From Buchananella felis (GTDB taxonomy: Bacteria; Actinomycetota; Actinomycetes; Actinomycetales; Actinomycetaceae): DNA of 64,000 nt. The stretch lies in the NCBI RefSeq assembly GCF_041380015.1, contig NZ_CP159978.1, one strand, 5' to 3'. Below the pieces are notes generated by a model. That model made no database searches, was not told where the DNA came from, and was given only the letters and a program-made list of their open reading frames with translations. Position 1 is the first letter of the stretch; the number at the start of each line of letters is the position of its first letter. Positions 9,050 through 18,422 of this stretch are shown here, one piece after another. Made by a program: the position numbers and the translations under genes.

Positions 9050-10572
9050 AATCCCTTCACCTGTTCAAGGAATACGCCGATGATATCTATCTGGCGCCCG
9101 TCTTTTAGTGTTACGCGGGCTGGATTGTCTGGTGCGACCAGGCTGTCGAATAGTTTCTGTTCTGGTCGTTTTCGAGCATTGCCACTCTTTACTTCGAGGC
9201 CGATCCAGGTCCCGTCATCGAGTCGCATTATCCGGTCGTAATACCGTCTGTTGGGTGCGCCGTCCACCCTGGCCATCTTCTTATAATCGATGATCTCAAC
9301 TACTTGCTTTCCGCGCTCGGCCATCCTGTCAATGAACTGCTTCGCACCGATCGCTTCAGTTTCTGCGTATCTCTTTGCCCCCTGGTGTCCCTTGACGAAG
9401 CGGCCTTTACCATCCTTTAGTTTTCCAGTACCCGTCGCAGACTTCAGCTCGCCCGGCTTTACCTTCCGTCCGAGATTCTTGTTCCACTGCCGCACCTGCC
9501 CGGCAGCGTTGTTCAAGGAATTGGAGGTGCCCTTCAGAGTGTTCTTCCCGGCAGCATAGACCTTGCTCGCGCCCGTGTTTACCGCCTTAACGGCCCCACG
9601 CCCAAAGGTCAAAAACGCGCCCTTCAGTCCACCAGCAGCCTTGAGTGCCCCACCAAAACCCTTCAGGGCCTTCAGCGATGAGACTGCACCGCGCAATCCC
9701 CCCAGGCCGATGCAGCCCAGACCGGCAAAGACCACGGAGAGGAGGGCTTCGCCCCAAGTCTTTTCGCCGCCCAGGGCTAGGCCGATGTTGGCTAGTGCAG
9801 CTACGACGCCAGCGATGCCGGCGATAACCGCTAGTGCCTGCCCCAGCACGGGCACCCAGCACAGGACCAGAGCCAAGATGCCCGCGATATTGGCCACCCA
9901 TTCGGCTATGTCAGCGATCCAGCCCAGGACCTTAGCGCCATAGTCCTCCCACCAGCCGTCATTGAGCCCATCGGTGGCGGTAACACCCTGGATGGCGTCA
10001 ATAGCGGTCTGCGCGGCCCGGTCCCGGTCCTGCACGGCGTTTTCAACCACCCGAACTTGGTTATCAATCCGGTCTTGCGCGGCATCTGCGTCCTGCCTGG
10101 CAGATCGGGCTAGCCGCGTGTAACGCACCTGCTGGTCATGCCCATAGCCGCTGTCATCGTCGGCGCCCGCGTAGTCGTCGGCCAGGTCCTGGTAGTAGCG
10201 CTGGTTATTGCGGGCCTCATCGCGCTCCCACTTGGCCTGCCTGGCCGCATACAAAGCATTCAGCGTGTCGGTCTGCACCCGATCCAACGCCGCCGAATAC
10301 GTCTCCAACGCCTCCCCGGCCGCGCGATAACGCCCCTCGGCCTTACCGATCCCATCGAGCAGGGTGTCGCGCTGCTCCAGCAGCGCCGTGACACTCTCGG
10401 CCCGCGAACTCGCCCCAGCCTCCAGCCCCCGCAGATTGTCAGCGCAACGCTTGATCGCATCAGCCACACCCCGATACCGGGTAGCGCCATCACGCACCAC
10501 CACCGGGTCCCCCGGGGTGGGGTCACTGCCCAACCCCAGCGCGCTCCAATCAGAGGGACGATAACTCACCAC
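9046..10572 (-). CDS. Polymorphic toxin 1: T7SS-signal-like N-terminus, nuclease-like C-terminus
   Basis: A 508-residue protein with no classical signal peptide. Residues 1-200 are helical and charged with a DWSALGLGSDPTPGDP start, resembling the type VII secretion-signal domain of actinobacterial polymorphic toxins. Residues 210-300 are hydrophobic and Gly/Ala-rich (WVANIAGILALVLCWVPVLG), likely a membrane-active segment. The last ~130 residues hold a PD-(D/E)XK-like core: RYYDR (D446), LDDGTW, then GLEVKSG (E460, K462) and QKLFDSL. This supports a DNase toxin; RNase cannot be excluded. The start is GTG GTG near 10572. The first 370 residues are nearly identical to toxin 2 at 22499 while the C-terminus has diverged. 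No ESX secretion genes are in the window. Confidence 0.85.
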   Translation of the reverse strand: MVSYRPSDWSALGLGSDPTPGDPVVVRDGATRYRGVADAIKRCADNLRGLEAGASSRAESVTALLEQRDTLLDGIGKAEGRYRAAGEALETYSAALDRVQTDTLNALYAARQAKWERDEARNNQRYYQDLADDYAGADDDSGYGHDQQVRYTRLARSARQDADAAQDRIDNQVRVVENAVQDRDRAAQTAIDAIQGVTATDGLNDGWWEDYGAKVLGWIADIAEWVANIAGILALVLCWVPVLGQALAVIAGIAGVVAALANIGLALGGEKTWGEALLSVVFAGLGCIGLGGLRGAVSSLKALKGFGGALKAAGGLKGAFLTFGRGAVKAVNTGASKVYAAGKNTLKGTSNSLNNAAGQVRQWNKNLGRKVKPGELKSATGTGKLKDGKGRFVKGHQGAKRYAETEAIGAKQFIDRMAERGKQVVEIIDYKKMARVDGAPNRRYYDRIMRLDDGTWIGLEVKSGNARKRPEQKLFDSLVAPDNPARVTLKDGRQIDIIGVFLEQVKGL

Positions 10573-10671
10573 AAACCCCCAACGGATTAAGCCACTGCCT
10601 GCTGCGCACTGGCTAGTTTATGGTCCCCCTCCCCATTTCGCGGGGACTCCAACACAAGACAGTGAATTACC
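9500..10671. repeat. Toxin-gene duplication, copy 1
   Basis: The 5' part of toxin 1 and about 100 bases upstream of it are nearly identical to 22950-24124, in the same orientation. The match ends exactly at GTGAATTACC (10671 and 24124). In the upstream part both copies carry a GTCCCC...GGGGAC inverted repeat that may belong to the promoter or a leader hairpin. In this copy an ISL3-like terminus starts directly at the boundary. Confidence 0.85.
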
Positions 10672-10860
10672 GGCTCTTCTCGAACGAGTGTGTACTGGTG
10701 GCCACTTCGAGGTGGTGTGCTGGTGCCCAAGTGGGCCGACGCCACCAGACGGGAACTCTTCCACGCTGTTTGGGCACGCGCGGCGCTACAGGCACGGGAG
10801 TCTTGGGAGCTCATCTGACGTAGAGAATGGAAAGGCCTCGTCGTCTAGGTCGCGTGCCCC
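10672..10860. mobile_element. Possible ISL3-type IS remnant
   Basis: The segment starts with GGCTCTTCTCGAACGAGTGT, matching the first bases of the complete ISL3-type element at 14979 (GGCTCTTCCCA...). It begins precisely where the duplicated toxin upstream region ends. No transposase reading frame remains and no second end or target duplication is visible. The 10573-10958 gap otherwise holds only the toxin 1 upstream region; I see no gene in it. Confidence 0.35.
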
Positions 10861-10958
10861 TAGGACTTACTGACGGCTAAGACGCGTGTCAGAACGTGTC
10901 AGCGGGAGAGTCAATTCAGCACAGCCTTCCTGGGAGAGTGCGTCTCCTCGCCCGATGC

Positions 10959-12680
10959 TCAGGCCGGCAGCAACAGCAGCCCGTCTTCTGTCAGCGTGCG
11001 CAGCAGCCCCAGCACCTCGCCTGCCACGTCGGCGGCGGGGACCTCCAAGAGCTGGGCCACGGCGGCGATGATCGCGCCGACCGGGAGCTCGCCGTCGCAG
11101 GCCCCCACCACGGCGCTCTGGGCGGTGGTCAGCACCACCTTGCGGGCCAGCCCACCGCCCTGGCTCAGGCGCACCAGCTGCGGGTCGGGCGCGCCGGGGG
11201 TGTAGTAGCGCTCCTCCACCACGTCCGGAGATAGGCGCAGGGGCAGGGCGGCAAGAGAGGCGTCGTCCAACTGGGCAAGTGCGGCGCGGGCACGCAAGGT
11301 GAGCAGAACGTGTGCTGCGGGGTCGGGGGCGCCCAGCCCGGGGGCATCCTCGATCCGCCGCCACGTCCTGTTGGTGGCGCGGGCGGGCCGGTGCAAAATC
11401 ACCTGGCCAAAGCCGATCGCGTCCACGCCGCGCCGGTCGAAGTCGGCCAGCCAGCGCTCGTAGCTGGCCTCGTAGGCGGCGCGGTCGGTGCGCGGGTCCA
11501 GGCCGCCGTCGCGCAGCCACATCTCCACGTACTGGGCCGGGTCCAGCACCTCGCGCTGGATGACCCACGCGCTGACGCCCTTAGGCAGCCAGCTCTCCAC
11601 GCGCTCGCTCCACTCCTGCCCCGCGTGGTGTTCCCAGTTCGCCAGCAGCTGCGCCACCCCGCCCGGGGCCAGGTGGGCCGGCAGGCCCGCCAGGAGACGC
11701 GAGACCAGCACGTCCCCACCCAGGCCGCCGTCACGGTACTCCATCAACGGCAGATCCAGGTTCTGGGGCGTGATTACGAAGGGCGGGTTGGACACGATCA
11801 GGTCAAACTCCCGCCCGGCCAGCGGCTCCAGCAGGGACCCCAGGGCCGTCTGGATTGGCGCGGGGCGGGAGGTGGCGGCGGCGCGGGGAGCGGCGGCGGG
11901 ATCACGGGGGTTGGCGGCAGCGTCGTCCACGTGGCCCTGCACCGCGCAGACCGCTTCATCCAGCGCGACGTTAAAGCGGGCAAAGCGCAGTGCGCGCTCG
12001 GAGATGTCGGTGGCCAGCACGCCGTCCGCCCGGTGCGCCGCAGCAAGCGCCTGGATGCCGGAACCAGTTCCCACGTCCGCCACCGCGCCGTGCCGCCCTC
12101 CCGCCACGGCCTCACGGATGGTCCACGCCGCCAATGTGGACGACGCTCCGCCCACGCCCAGCACGTGATCTGCCCCCAAGGCGCGCCCGCTGGCAAGCTC
12201 GGTGAGGTCTGAGGCCACCCAGTAGTCGCGGGTGTGCAGGTGGTGCGGGGCGACGCAGCAGGTGGCCCGGTATGCGGCCGGCCGCGCCGATTCCGCCGAT
12301 TGAGACGCCAGCAGACCGAGTTCGAGCGCGCCGGCCAGCGTGGTGCGCGGCAAAGCTAGGGCCACTTCCTGCGCGCTGAGCTGGTCTCCCAACACGAAGA
12401 GGCGGGTCAGTAGGGCCAGGGCGTGGGCGGGCGAGCCGGCCTCCACCGCCCGGGCCGCCATGAGGAGCGCGGTGCGCTGCTCGCGCGCCAAGGCCGCCAT
12501 TTCCCGCGCCCCCAGGTGCCGCTCGCAGCCGCTCACCGTCCAGCCTGCGGCAACGAAGTCGGCCGCCAGGTGGCCCACCCACGGGGAGAGCGGCGCCGGC
12601 GGTGGCACGCTCGCGCTCCGGGCGACCGGGCTGGGGGACGGGGCGGGCGGAACGTCGGCGGAGGCAGGATTTGCGTGCAT
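10959..12680 (-). CDS. Class I SAM-dependent methyltransferase, HemK-like
   Basis: A 573-residue protein when started at ATG 12680 (MHANPASADV); an in-frame extension to 12872 would run across the divergent manA start and is rejected. After a Pro/Ala-rich leader and an N-terminal helical domain, a Rossmann methyltransferase core follows with VADVGTGSGIQ (SAM-binding loop), ATDISERAL, and the NPPF motif in IVSNPPFVIT. NPPF motifs are typical of enzymes methylating amide or amine nitrogens of protein, RNA or DNA. A further C-terminal domain of about 180 residues is present. This family is commonly found near topA in actinobacteria. The substrate is unknown. Two 13-mer-like GGACGACG motifs lie inside. 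Confidence 0.8.
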   Translation of the reverse strand: MHANPASADVPPAPSPSPVARSASVPPPAPLSPWVGHLAADFVAAGWTVSGCERHLGAREMAALAREQRTALLMAARAVEAGSPAHALALLTRLFVLGDQLSAQEVALALPRTTLAGALELGLLASQSAESARPAAYRATCCVAPHHLHTRDYWVASDLTELASGRALGADHVLGVGGASSTLAAWTIREAVAGGRHGAVADVGTGSGIQALAAAHRADGVLATDISERALRFARFNVALDEAVCAVQGHVDDAAANPRDPAAAPRAAATSRPAPIQTALGSLLEPLAGREFDLIVSNPPFVITPQNLDLPLMEYRDGGLGGDVLVSRLLAGLPAHLAPGGVAQLLANWEHHAGQEWSERVESWLPKGVSAWVIQREVLDPAQYVEMWLRDGGLDPRTDRAAYEASYERWLADFDRRGVDAIGFGQVILHRPARATNRTWRRIEDAPGLGAPDPAAHVLLTLRARAALAQLDDASLAALPLRLSPDVVEERYYTPGAPDPQLVRLSQGGGLARKVVLTTAQSAVVGACDGELPVGAIIAAVAQLLEVPAADVAGEVLGLLRTLTEDGLLLLPA

Positions 12681-12731
12681 GGCGACAGAATAATTTGCCT
12701 CCCTCGCATGGACGCCCGGTAGATTGGCCGG

Positions 12732-14132
12732 GTGCAAGAAGAGCCCAGCCCCCTGCTGGCGCTGCACGGCGCGGTGCAGCACTACTCGTGGGGTTCGCCC
12801 AGCGCCATCCCTGCCTTCCTTGGTCTGGAAGCCGACGGCAAGCCGTACGCCGAGGTCTGGTACGGCACGCACTCTCGCGGCGCCACCCGGCTAGAGACCG
12901 GGCGCACCCTGGCCGCGCACATCCTCACCACCACCCGCACCAGCCTGGGCGAGGCGGTGCAAAACCAGTTCGGTCCCCGCCTGCCCTACCTGCTCAAGCT
13001 CATCGCCCCGGCCGCGCCACTCAGCCTGCAGGTGCACCCCTCCCGCGAGCGTGCCGCCCAGGGCTACGCGGAGGAGGACGAGCGCGGCGTGCCCCGCACC
13101 GACCCCAAGCGCTCCTACCACGACCGCAACCACAAGCCCGAGATGCTGCTGGCTCTGGAACACTTCGAGGCCCTGGCTGGTTTCCGGGCGCCGCGCCGCG
13201 CCGCCGAGCTCCTGGCCGGGCTGGGCCACCCGCTGGCGGCCAAGCTGCGCGGGATCGTGCGCTCCAGGCCCGGCAGCACCGGGCCGCGGGAGGCCTTCGC
13301 CTACCTGATCCAACCCGAGACGCGACCCAGTAAGCAGGCCGTGGACAGCTTTGCGCGGGCCGTGGCCAGGCGCCTGGCGGCGGGGAAGTCCCCCTCAGAG
13401 CGCACCGACCGCATCGTTGCCCGCCTGGCGCAGGCCTACCCCGGCGACCCGGGCGTGGTGGCCGCGATGCTGCTCAACCCCGTCACCTTGCAGCCGGGCG
13501 AGGCACTGTACGTCCCGGCCGGGGCCGTGCACGCCTACCTGAGCGGCTTCGGGGTGGAGATCATGGCGGACTCCGACAACGTGCTGCGCGCGGGGCTGAC
13601 CAACAAGCACGTGGACGTCACCGAGATGCTGGCCTGCGTGGAGTCCACAGCCGCCCCGCCAGTGCGCATCGCGCCGGAGAGCGCCGGGCAGCGCACCCGC
13701 ACCTACTACGCGCCGGTGGACGACTTCGAGCTGTGCGTCACCCCCGGCGGCGAGGAGACTCGCGTGCCGGGCGGCGGCCCCCGCATTCTGCTATGCACCG
13801 AGGGGGAGGTGAAGGTGCGCGTGCGACCCTCTGCCGCCTTCGTGGCCGCCCAGAACGGGACGAATGGGAACGGGAACGACGCTGCCGCCGAGGTCGAGCC
13901 GGCCGACGCCGCCGGTGGCCTGTGCGACTGCGCCCCCTACCCCGACGTTCCCGCCGTCCCCCCTGCCGAAACCTGGGGCGAAGACCCTGGGGAGGCCTGG
14001 GAGGCCGACGACCGGGCACGCCCCTGGACCGAGTTGGAGTTGAAACGAGGACAGGCCGCCTTTGTGGCCGCCAGCTGCGGTCGGGTACGGGTGAGCGGCC
14101 CCGGCACCCTCATTCAGGCCGGCGTTCCGTAG
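12732..14132 (+). CDS. manA: Mannose-6-phosphate isomerase, class I
   Basis: Interconverts mannose 6-phosphate and fructose 6-phosphate, feeding GDP-mannose for glycans. A 466-residue protein starting at GTG 12732. It has HYSWGS near the N-terminus, the zinc-ligand segment LQVHP followed by RSYHDRNHKPEM, and the YVPAGAVHAYLSGFGVEIM segment of the second metal region. Length is greater than the usual ~390-410 because of a Gly/Asn/Ala-rich insert around residues 375-430 (NGTNGNGNDAAAE) that looks like low-complexity filler. It is divergent from the methyltransferase gene with only 51 bases between starts. Assignment is secure. Confidence 0.94.
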   Translation: MQEEPSPLLALHGAVQHYSWGSPSAIPAFLGLEADGKPYAEVWYGTHSRGATRLETGRTLAAHILTTTRTSLGEAVQNQFGPRLPYLLKLIAPAAPLSLQVHPSRERAAQGYAEEDERGVPRTDPKRSYHDRNHKPEMLLALEHFEALAGFRAPRRAAELLAGLGHPLAAKLRGIVRSRPGSTGPREAFAYLIQPETRPSKQAVDSFARAVARRLAAGKSPSERTDRIVARLAQAYPGDPGVVAAMLLNPVTLQPGEALYVPAGAVHAYLSGFGVEIMADSDNVLRAGLTNKHVDVTEMLACVESTAAPPVRIAPESAGQRTRTYYAPVDDFELCVTPGGEETRVPGGGPRILLCTEGEVKVRVRPSAAFVAAQNGTNGNGNDAAAEVEPADAAGGLCDCAPYPDVPAVPPAETWGEDPGEAWEADDRARPWTELELKRGQAAFVAASCGRVRVSGPGTLIQAGVP

Positions 14133-14210
14133 CTAACTACGCGTCCAGGCGGGCTGAGGTGCCGCGCTGCACATCGCGTCGCACGACCGGGCAGGCCGAG
14201 GCGGGGCGTG

Positions 14211-14720
14211 CTACGAACGCTCGTCCGGGTTCGGGTCAGTGCGGGGATCAGCCAACAGGGCTGTCCTGGCCGGGGAGTCGAGAGTAACGATCAGAACTCG
14301 GGGACTTATCGCGTAATGGATGGACACCCCACTAACCAGATTCCACTCAACTCTTTCCATACCCGAACTTGTTACTTCACGAAGAGGGTTCCCATACAGT
14401 TGCGTCAATGCATCGACCAGCGCGTTGCTTAGCTCCAGCACTGTCTTACCGCGACTTTGCGCATCCTCCGGGGAAACGCGAGTGGTCAGCTGGAACACAG
14501 CCGACCAAACACCACCGTCGTGGACCGAAAAGTACGCATCGCGTTTTGACCTATCGCCGAGCCCGACGTAAAAGAACGTCGGCTTTTCCAGATCCTCTAC
14601 CCAACCCAATTTCGAGCAAATAGCCCGCCCCTGTTCTGTCGTAAGCGGCCAGGACGCGTCCGCCCACGCCCTAACCGTAGCCACACACTGCTCTAAGGAC
14701 ATTGCCTCAAACTCGCCCAT
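14211..14720 (-). CDS. Family B immunity-like protein, copy 3 (locus 2, last gene)
   Basis: A 169-residue B-family protein, start ATG 14720 after GGAGGTGA. The N-terminus and end match other copies, except the terminal residue is S instead of L. The centre (GNPLREVTSSGMERVEWNL) is nearly the same as copy 2 in locus 1, showing that the two loci exchange or share module types. It is the promoter-distal end of locus 2, with manA convergent 78 bases away. Confidence 0.8.
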   Translation of the reverse strand: MGEFEAMSLEQCVATVRAWADASWPLTTEQGRAICSKLGWVEDLEKPTFFYVGLGDRSKRDAYFSVHDGGVWSAVFQLTTRVSPEDAQSRGKTVLELSNALVDALTQLYGNPLREVTSSGMERVEWNLVSGVSIHYAISPRVLIVTLDSPARTALLADPRTDPNPDERS

Positions 14721-14978
14721 TAGCACTCACCTCCACACAACAGCAACTAACGCACTCGCCACGCCGGCATGGCTCAAATGTCGACGCGGCGCAGCAACTC
14801 GTCGGGTGGGAGCTGGTCGCGCTCGATGTAGTCTCTAAACACCTTCGCGGCCTGCTCGCCGGTGAAGACCTCCTCCGGGTGCAGGCGCACCACGAACGGC
14901 TCCTCACCCCCGTTATCCCACGAAATCGTGGTCCACGCCTCCGGATCCCGCACAGGCTCCCGCGCCACCACGTAATGC

Positions 14979-16415
14979 GGCTCTTCCCAATTGAGGGTGT
15001 ATTGGTGGTGTGATCCAGGGGAGGGTGTGTTGGTGTGTGGGTAGGGGTTGAGGTCTTCCGATGATGGGAGTCATCACACCGCCCACACGAAAGACCTCAA
15101 CGTGTCCAACGCTACCTTCGTCGCGCCTGATCTGACTACTTTTGCTGGCTTGGACGAGCTTGGTCTTGTCGTTACTGGCCAGCGTGTCGAGCCTGAGCGG
15201 GCGATACTGGAATGCCGCCTGGTCGAGCCTGATGACTGGTGTGGGCGGTGTGGATGTCAAGGCCTGGCACGTGACACGGTCAAGCGCCGGCTGGCTCACG
15301 AGCCCTTTGGGTGGCGTCCCACCACACTGGAAGTGCTAGTGCGTCGTTACCGCTGCCAGGAATGCGCACACGTATGGAGTTAGAACATGGACCTGGCAGC
15401 TGAGCCCAGGGCACGCCTATCGAGGCGTGCGCTGCGTTGGGCGTTGGAAGCCTTGGTGTGTCAACACCTGAGCGTATCCCGCATCGCTCAGGGCCTGTCC
15501 GTGGCCCCGCCACCGCCAACGATGCTGTGCTGGCCGAAGGACAGCGCCTCTTGATCAACGACCCCGCCCGGCTTGAAGGAGTCAGAGTTATCGGCGTGGA
15601 TGAGCATGTTTGGCGCCATACTCGCGCAGGTGACAAGTACGTAACCGTGGTCATCGACCTTTACCCCCGTCAAGGATGGCACTGGCCCTGCCCGGCTACT
15701 CGCCATGGTCCAGGGCCGCTCCAAGCAGGCTTTCAAGGGCTGGCTGGCCCAGCAGCCCCGAGCATGGCGAGATGGCGTGGAAGTGGTCGCGATGGACGGT
15801 TTTAGCGGGTTTAAAACCGCCACCACCGAGGAAATGCCCCAGGCCAGGGCCGTGCTCGATCCCTTCCACGTAGTACGCCTGGCAGGCCAGGCGCTTGATG
15901 AGTGTCGTCGGCGTGTTCAGCAAGAACTACATGGACGGCGGGGACGGGCTGATGATCCCCTGTACAAGGCCCGCCGTACTCTGCACACCGGTAGCGACCT
16001 GCTCACCCCTGCCCAGCGCAAGCGTTTAGACGCGCTCTTCGCCAACGATGACCATGCCCAAGTCGAGGTCACCTGGGGTGTGTACCAGAAGATGGTGGCC
16101 GCTTACCGTCAGCCCGAGCGGGCCAAGGGCAAAGGACTCATGCAAGAACTGATCACCACGATCTCTAGCGGCGTACCTGCCGCCCTGAGCGAAGTCATCA
16201 CCCTGGGACGAACGCTGAAGAAACGCGCCGGTGACATCCTGGCCTACTTCGACCATCCCAGGACCAGCAACGGCCCCACCGAAGCACTCAACGGACGCCT
16301 GGAACACCTACGCGGCTCAGCACTCGGCTTTCGCAACCTGACCAACTACATCACCCGCAGCCTGCTCGAAGCAGGCGGATTCAAACCCCAACTACACCCT
16401 TAAATGGGAAGAGCC
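14979..16415 (+). mobile_element. ISL3-family insertion sequence, decayed
   Basis: A 1,437-bp element bounded by inverted repeats: GGCTCTTCCCAATTGAGGGT on the left and, read inward from the right, GGCTCTTCCCATTTAAGGGT. It is flanked by the 8-bp direct repeat CGTAATGC (14971-14978 and 16416-16423), the duplication length expected for ISL3 elements. It lies inside a family A immunity-like gene. The transposase frame is broken in three places, so the element should only move with help in trans. Confidence 0.94.
15048..16403 (+). pseudogene. ISL3-family transposase, broken by one stop and two frameshifts
   Basis: The zinc-finger N-terminus (WCGRCG, CQECAHVW) runs from 15048 to an in-frame TAG at 15381-15383. 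The same frame continues with AAEPRARLSRRALRWALEALV. Near 15505-15520 the homologous frame shifts to TANDAVLAEGQRLL and VRVIGVDEHVWRH. At about 15660 one extra T in a T-run shifts it again, to ARLLAMVQGRSKQAFKGWL. From about 15700 the DDE-type catalytic half is intact: VVAMDGFSGFKTA, DPFHVVRLA and the late TSNGPTEALNGRLEHLRG region. In ISL3 transposases these belong to one ~430-residue protein. The 699-base frame at 15705-16403 alone would give only the catalytic half. Confidence 0.9.
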
Positions 16416-16791
16416 CGTAATGCTCGAACGACTTATTCGGGTGCGTCACCCGCACCTCAACCGTCATCGCCGCAGTAGAACCACCGCACTGCATATAATT
16501 GCCGTGATGATACGAATTCTTAGGAACATCATCCGGCTCCACGCCATCCGGCCCAGCCCACGCAATCAAGGAGAACACATACTTACCATCCAGGAGCCTA
16601 GGGGAGGTAAGTGAGCGCTCAAAACCGTCAGCAAAGGTCTTTGGCGTGTCCTGAGGACTGTATGACCTGCTAGTCCCGTCCTCGCCAACATATATTTTCT
16701 CAAATCTCTTCACTGTCCCACCCAATCTCGACTACCCGACCAAGACATAGCAGCGACTAGCACACCTTGACGCACGGGAGACTCCAGCGCA

Positions 16792-17301
16792 CTACAAACG
16801 CTCGTCCGGGTTCGGGTCACTGCGCGGGTCAGCCAGCAGAGCACGCCTGGCGGGAGAGTCGATGAAGACCACTAAAACCGTCGTATTTGGCGCATAGTGG
16901 ATGGCCACACCGTTAGCCAAATCCCACTGGACTCTTTCTATTTCCAACGGGCTCCCCTCAACAAAAGGAGTCCCATACAATCGCGTCAACTCACCTATCA
17001 GCGAATAACTCAGCTCCAGAACAGTTTGACCGTGACTTTGCTCATCCTCTGGGGAAACACGAGTGGTCAGCTGAAACAGAACCGACCAAACACCACCGTC
17101 CCGGACCGTAAGGGACGCGTCCCGCTTCCAACTATCACCCAGTCCAGTGAAATAGAATTTCTCCTTTTCTGGATCCATCATCCAGCCAAGTTCCGAGCAG
17201 ATAGCCCGCCCCTGTTCCGGCGTAAGCGGCCAGGGAGCTTCCACCCACGCCCTAACCGTAGCCACACACCGCTCTAAAGACATTGCCTCAAACTCACTCA
17301 T
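16792..17301 (-). CDS. Family B immunity-like protein, copy 4 (locus 2)
   Basis: A 169-residue B protein, start ATG 17301 (MSEFEAMSLERCV). Its first variable block (GWMMDPEKEKFYFTGLGDSWKRDASLTV) is unique in the bank. From QLTTRVSPED to the end it is nearly identical to copy 5 at 17913, indicating recent exchange of the C-terminal half. It lies between the intact A gene at 17354 and the IS-broken A gene. Confidence 0.8.
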   Translation of the reverse strand: MSEFEAMSLERCVATVRAWVEAPWPLTPEQGRAICSELGWMMDPEKEKFYFTGLGDSWKRDASLTVRDGGVWSVLFQLTTRVSPEDEQSHGQTVLELSYSLIGELTRLYGTPFVEGSPLEIERVQWDLANGVAIHYAPNTTVLVVFIDSPARRALLADPRSDPNPDERL

Positions 17302-17353
17302 TGGCACTCACCTCCACACAACGGCACTCACGCGCCTGCCACGCCGGCATGGC

Positions 17354-17845
17354 TCAAATGTAGACGCGGCGCAGCAACTCTTGGGGTGGGAGCTGGTCGC
17401 GCTCAATGTAGTCCCGAAACACCTTCGCGGCCTGCTCACCCGTGAAGACCTCCTCCGGGTGCAGACGCACCACGAACGGCTCCTCACCCCCGTTATCCCA
17501 CGAAATCGTGGTCCACGCCTCCGGATCCCGCACAGGCTCCCGCGCCACCACATAATGCTCGAACGACTTATTCGGGTGCGTCACCCGCACCTCAACCGTC
17601 ATCGCCGCAGTAGAGCCACCGCACTGCATGTAATTACCCCGATGATACGAATTCTTACGCACATCATCCGGCTCCACACCATCCGGCCCAGCCCACGCAA
17701 TCATAGAGAAAATACGCTTACCGTCAAAAAGTCTTGACTTGAGATCCAACTCGAAATCGTCAGCAAACCTCTTCGGGGTATGCTGCGGACTATAAGTTCT
17801 GATCACGCCATCTTCGCCGACTGTAACATTCTCAAATCGCTTCAC
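17354..17845 (-). CDS. Family A immunity-like protein, copy 4 (locus 2)
   Basis: A 163-residue A protein; GTG 17845 (VKRFENVTVGEDG) is taken as start by alignment with the other copies. It is a patchwork. Its first ~25 residues match the copy at 20873 (GEDGVIRTYSPQHTP). Its next block (FELDLKSRLFDGKRIF) resembles the toxin 1 partner at 8558. The constant C-terminal half matches all copies, apart from PPQELLRRVYI at the very end. It is followed by family B copy 4. Confidence 0.8.
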   Translation of the reverse strand: MKRFENVTVGEDGVIRTYSPQHTPKRFADDFELDLKSRLFDGKRIFSMIAWAGPDGVEPDDVRKNSYHRGNYMQCGGSTAAMTVEVRVTHPNKSFEHYVVAREPVRDPEAWTTISWDNGGEEPFVVRLHPEEVFTGEQAAKVFRDYIERDQLPPQELLRRVYI

Positions 17846-17912
17846 TGACCCACCCAATCTCGACTACCCGACTAAGACATAGCAGCGACTAGCACGCATG
17901 ACTACCAGCGCA

Positions 17913-18422
17913 CTACAAACGCTCGTCCGGGTTCGGATCCGCACGCGGGTCAGCCAGCAGAGCACGCCTGGCGGGAGAGTCGATGAAGACCACTAAAACC
18001 GTCGTATTTGGCGCATAGTGGATGGCCACACCGTTAGCCAAATCCCACTGGACTCTTTCTATTTCCAACGGGCTCCCCTCAACAAAAGGAGTCCCATACA
18101 ATCGCGTCAACTCACCTATCAGCGAATAACTCAGCTCCAGAACAGTTTGACCGTGACTTTGCTCATCCTCTGGGGAAACACGAGTGGTCAGCTGAAACAC
18201 AGCCGACCAAACACCACCATCGTGGACCAAAAAGTACGCATCGCGTTTTGACCTATCGCCGAGCCCGACGTAATAGAACGTCGGCTTTTCCAGATCCTCT
18301 ACCCAACCCAATTTCGAACAGATGGCCCGCCCCTGTTCTGTCGTAAGCGGCCAGGGAGCTTCCGCCCACGCCCTAACCGTAGCCACACACCGCTCTAACG
18401 ACATTGCCTCAAACTCACCCAT
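17913..18422 (-). CDS. Family B immunity-like protein, copy 5, mosaic (locus 2)
   Basis: A 169-residue B protein, start ATG 18422. The N-terminal half (KPTFYYVGLGDRSKRDAY) is of the type seen in copies 2 and 3. From QLTTRVSPED onward it is identical to copy 4 at 16792, over about 85 residues, apart from one residue near the end. The switch in the middle of the gene is a clear recombination mosaic. It directly follows another B gene with no A gene between, the only place in either locus where the A-B alternation fails. Confidence 0.8.
   Translation of the reverse strand: MGEFEAMSLERCVATVRAWAEAPWPLTTEQGRAICSKLGWVEDLEKPTFYYVGLGDRSKRDAYFLVHDGGVWSAVFQLTTRVSPEDEQSHGQTVLELSYSLIGELTRLYGTPFVEGSPLEIERVQWDLANGVAIHYAPNTTVLVVFIDSPARRALLADPRADPNPDERL

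Larger units (their letters stand above)
14774..16713 (-). pseudogene. Family A immunity-like gene split by an ISL3-type element
   Basis: The N-terminal part (16424-16713, from GTG VKRFEKIYVGEDG to THPNKSFEHY) and the C-terminal part (14774-14978, VVAREPVRDP to LLRRVDI) are separated by the element at 14979-16415. Removing the element and one copy of the 8-bp duplication CGTAATGC rejoins the reading frame exactly as in intact copies such as 7421-7915. The break therefore reflects one clean insertion. The split protein would lack its conserved C-terminal half and is presumably non-functional. Confidence 0.92.

Noticed and set aside
10587..10814. 75-residue reverse frame upstream of toxin 1
   Set aside because: Lies in the IS-like remnant and duplicated upstream region; no ribosome site or family resemblance.
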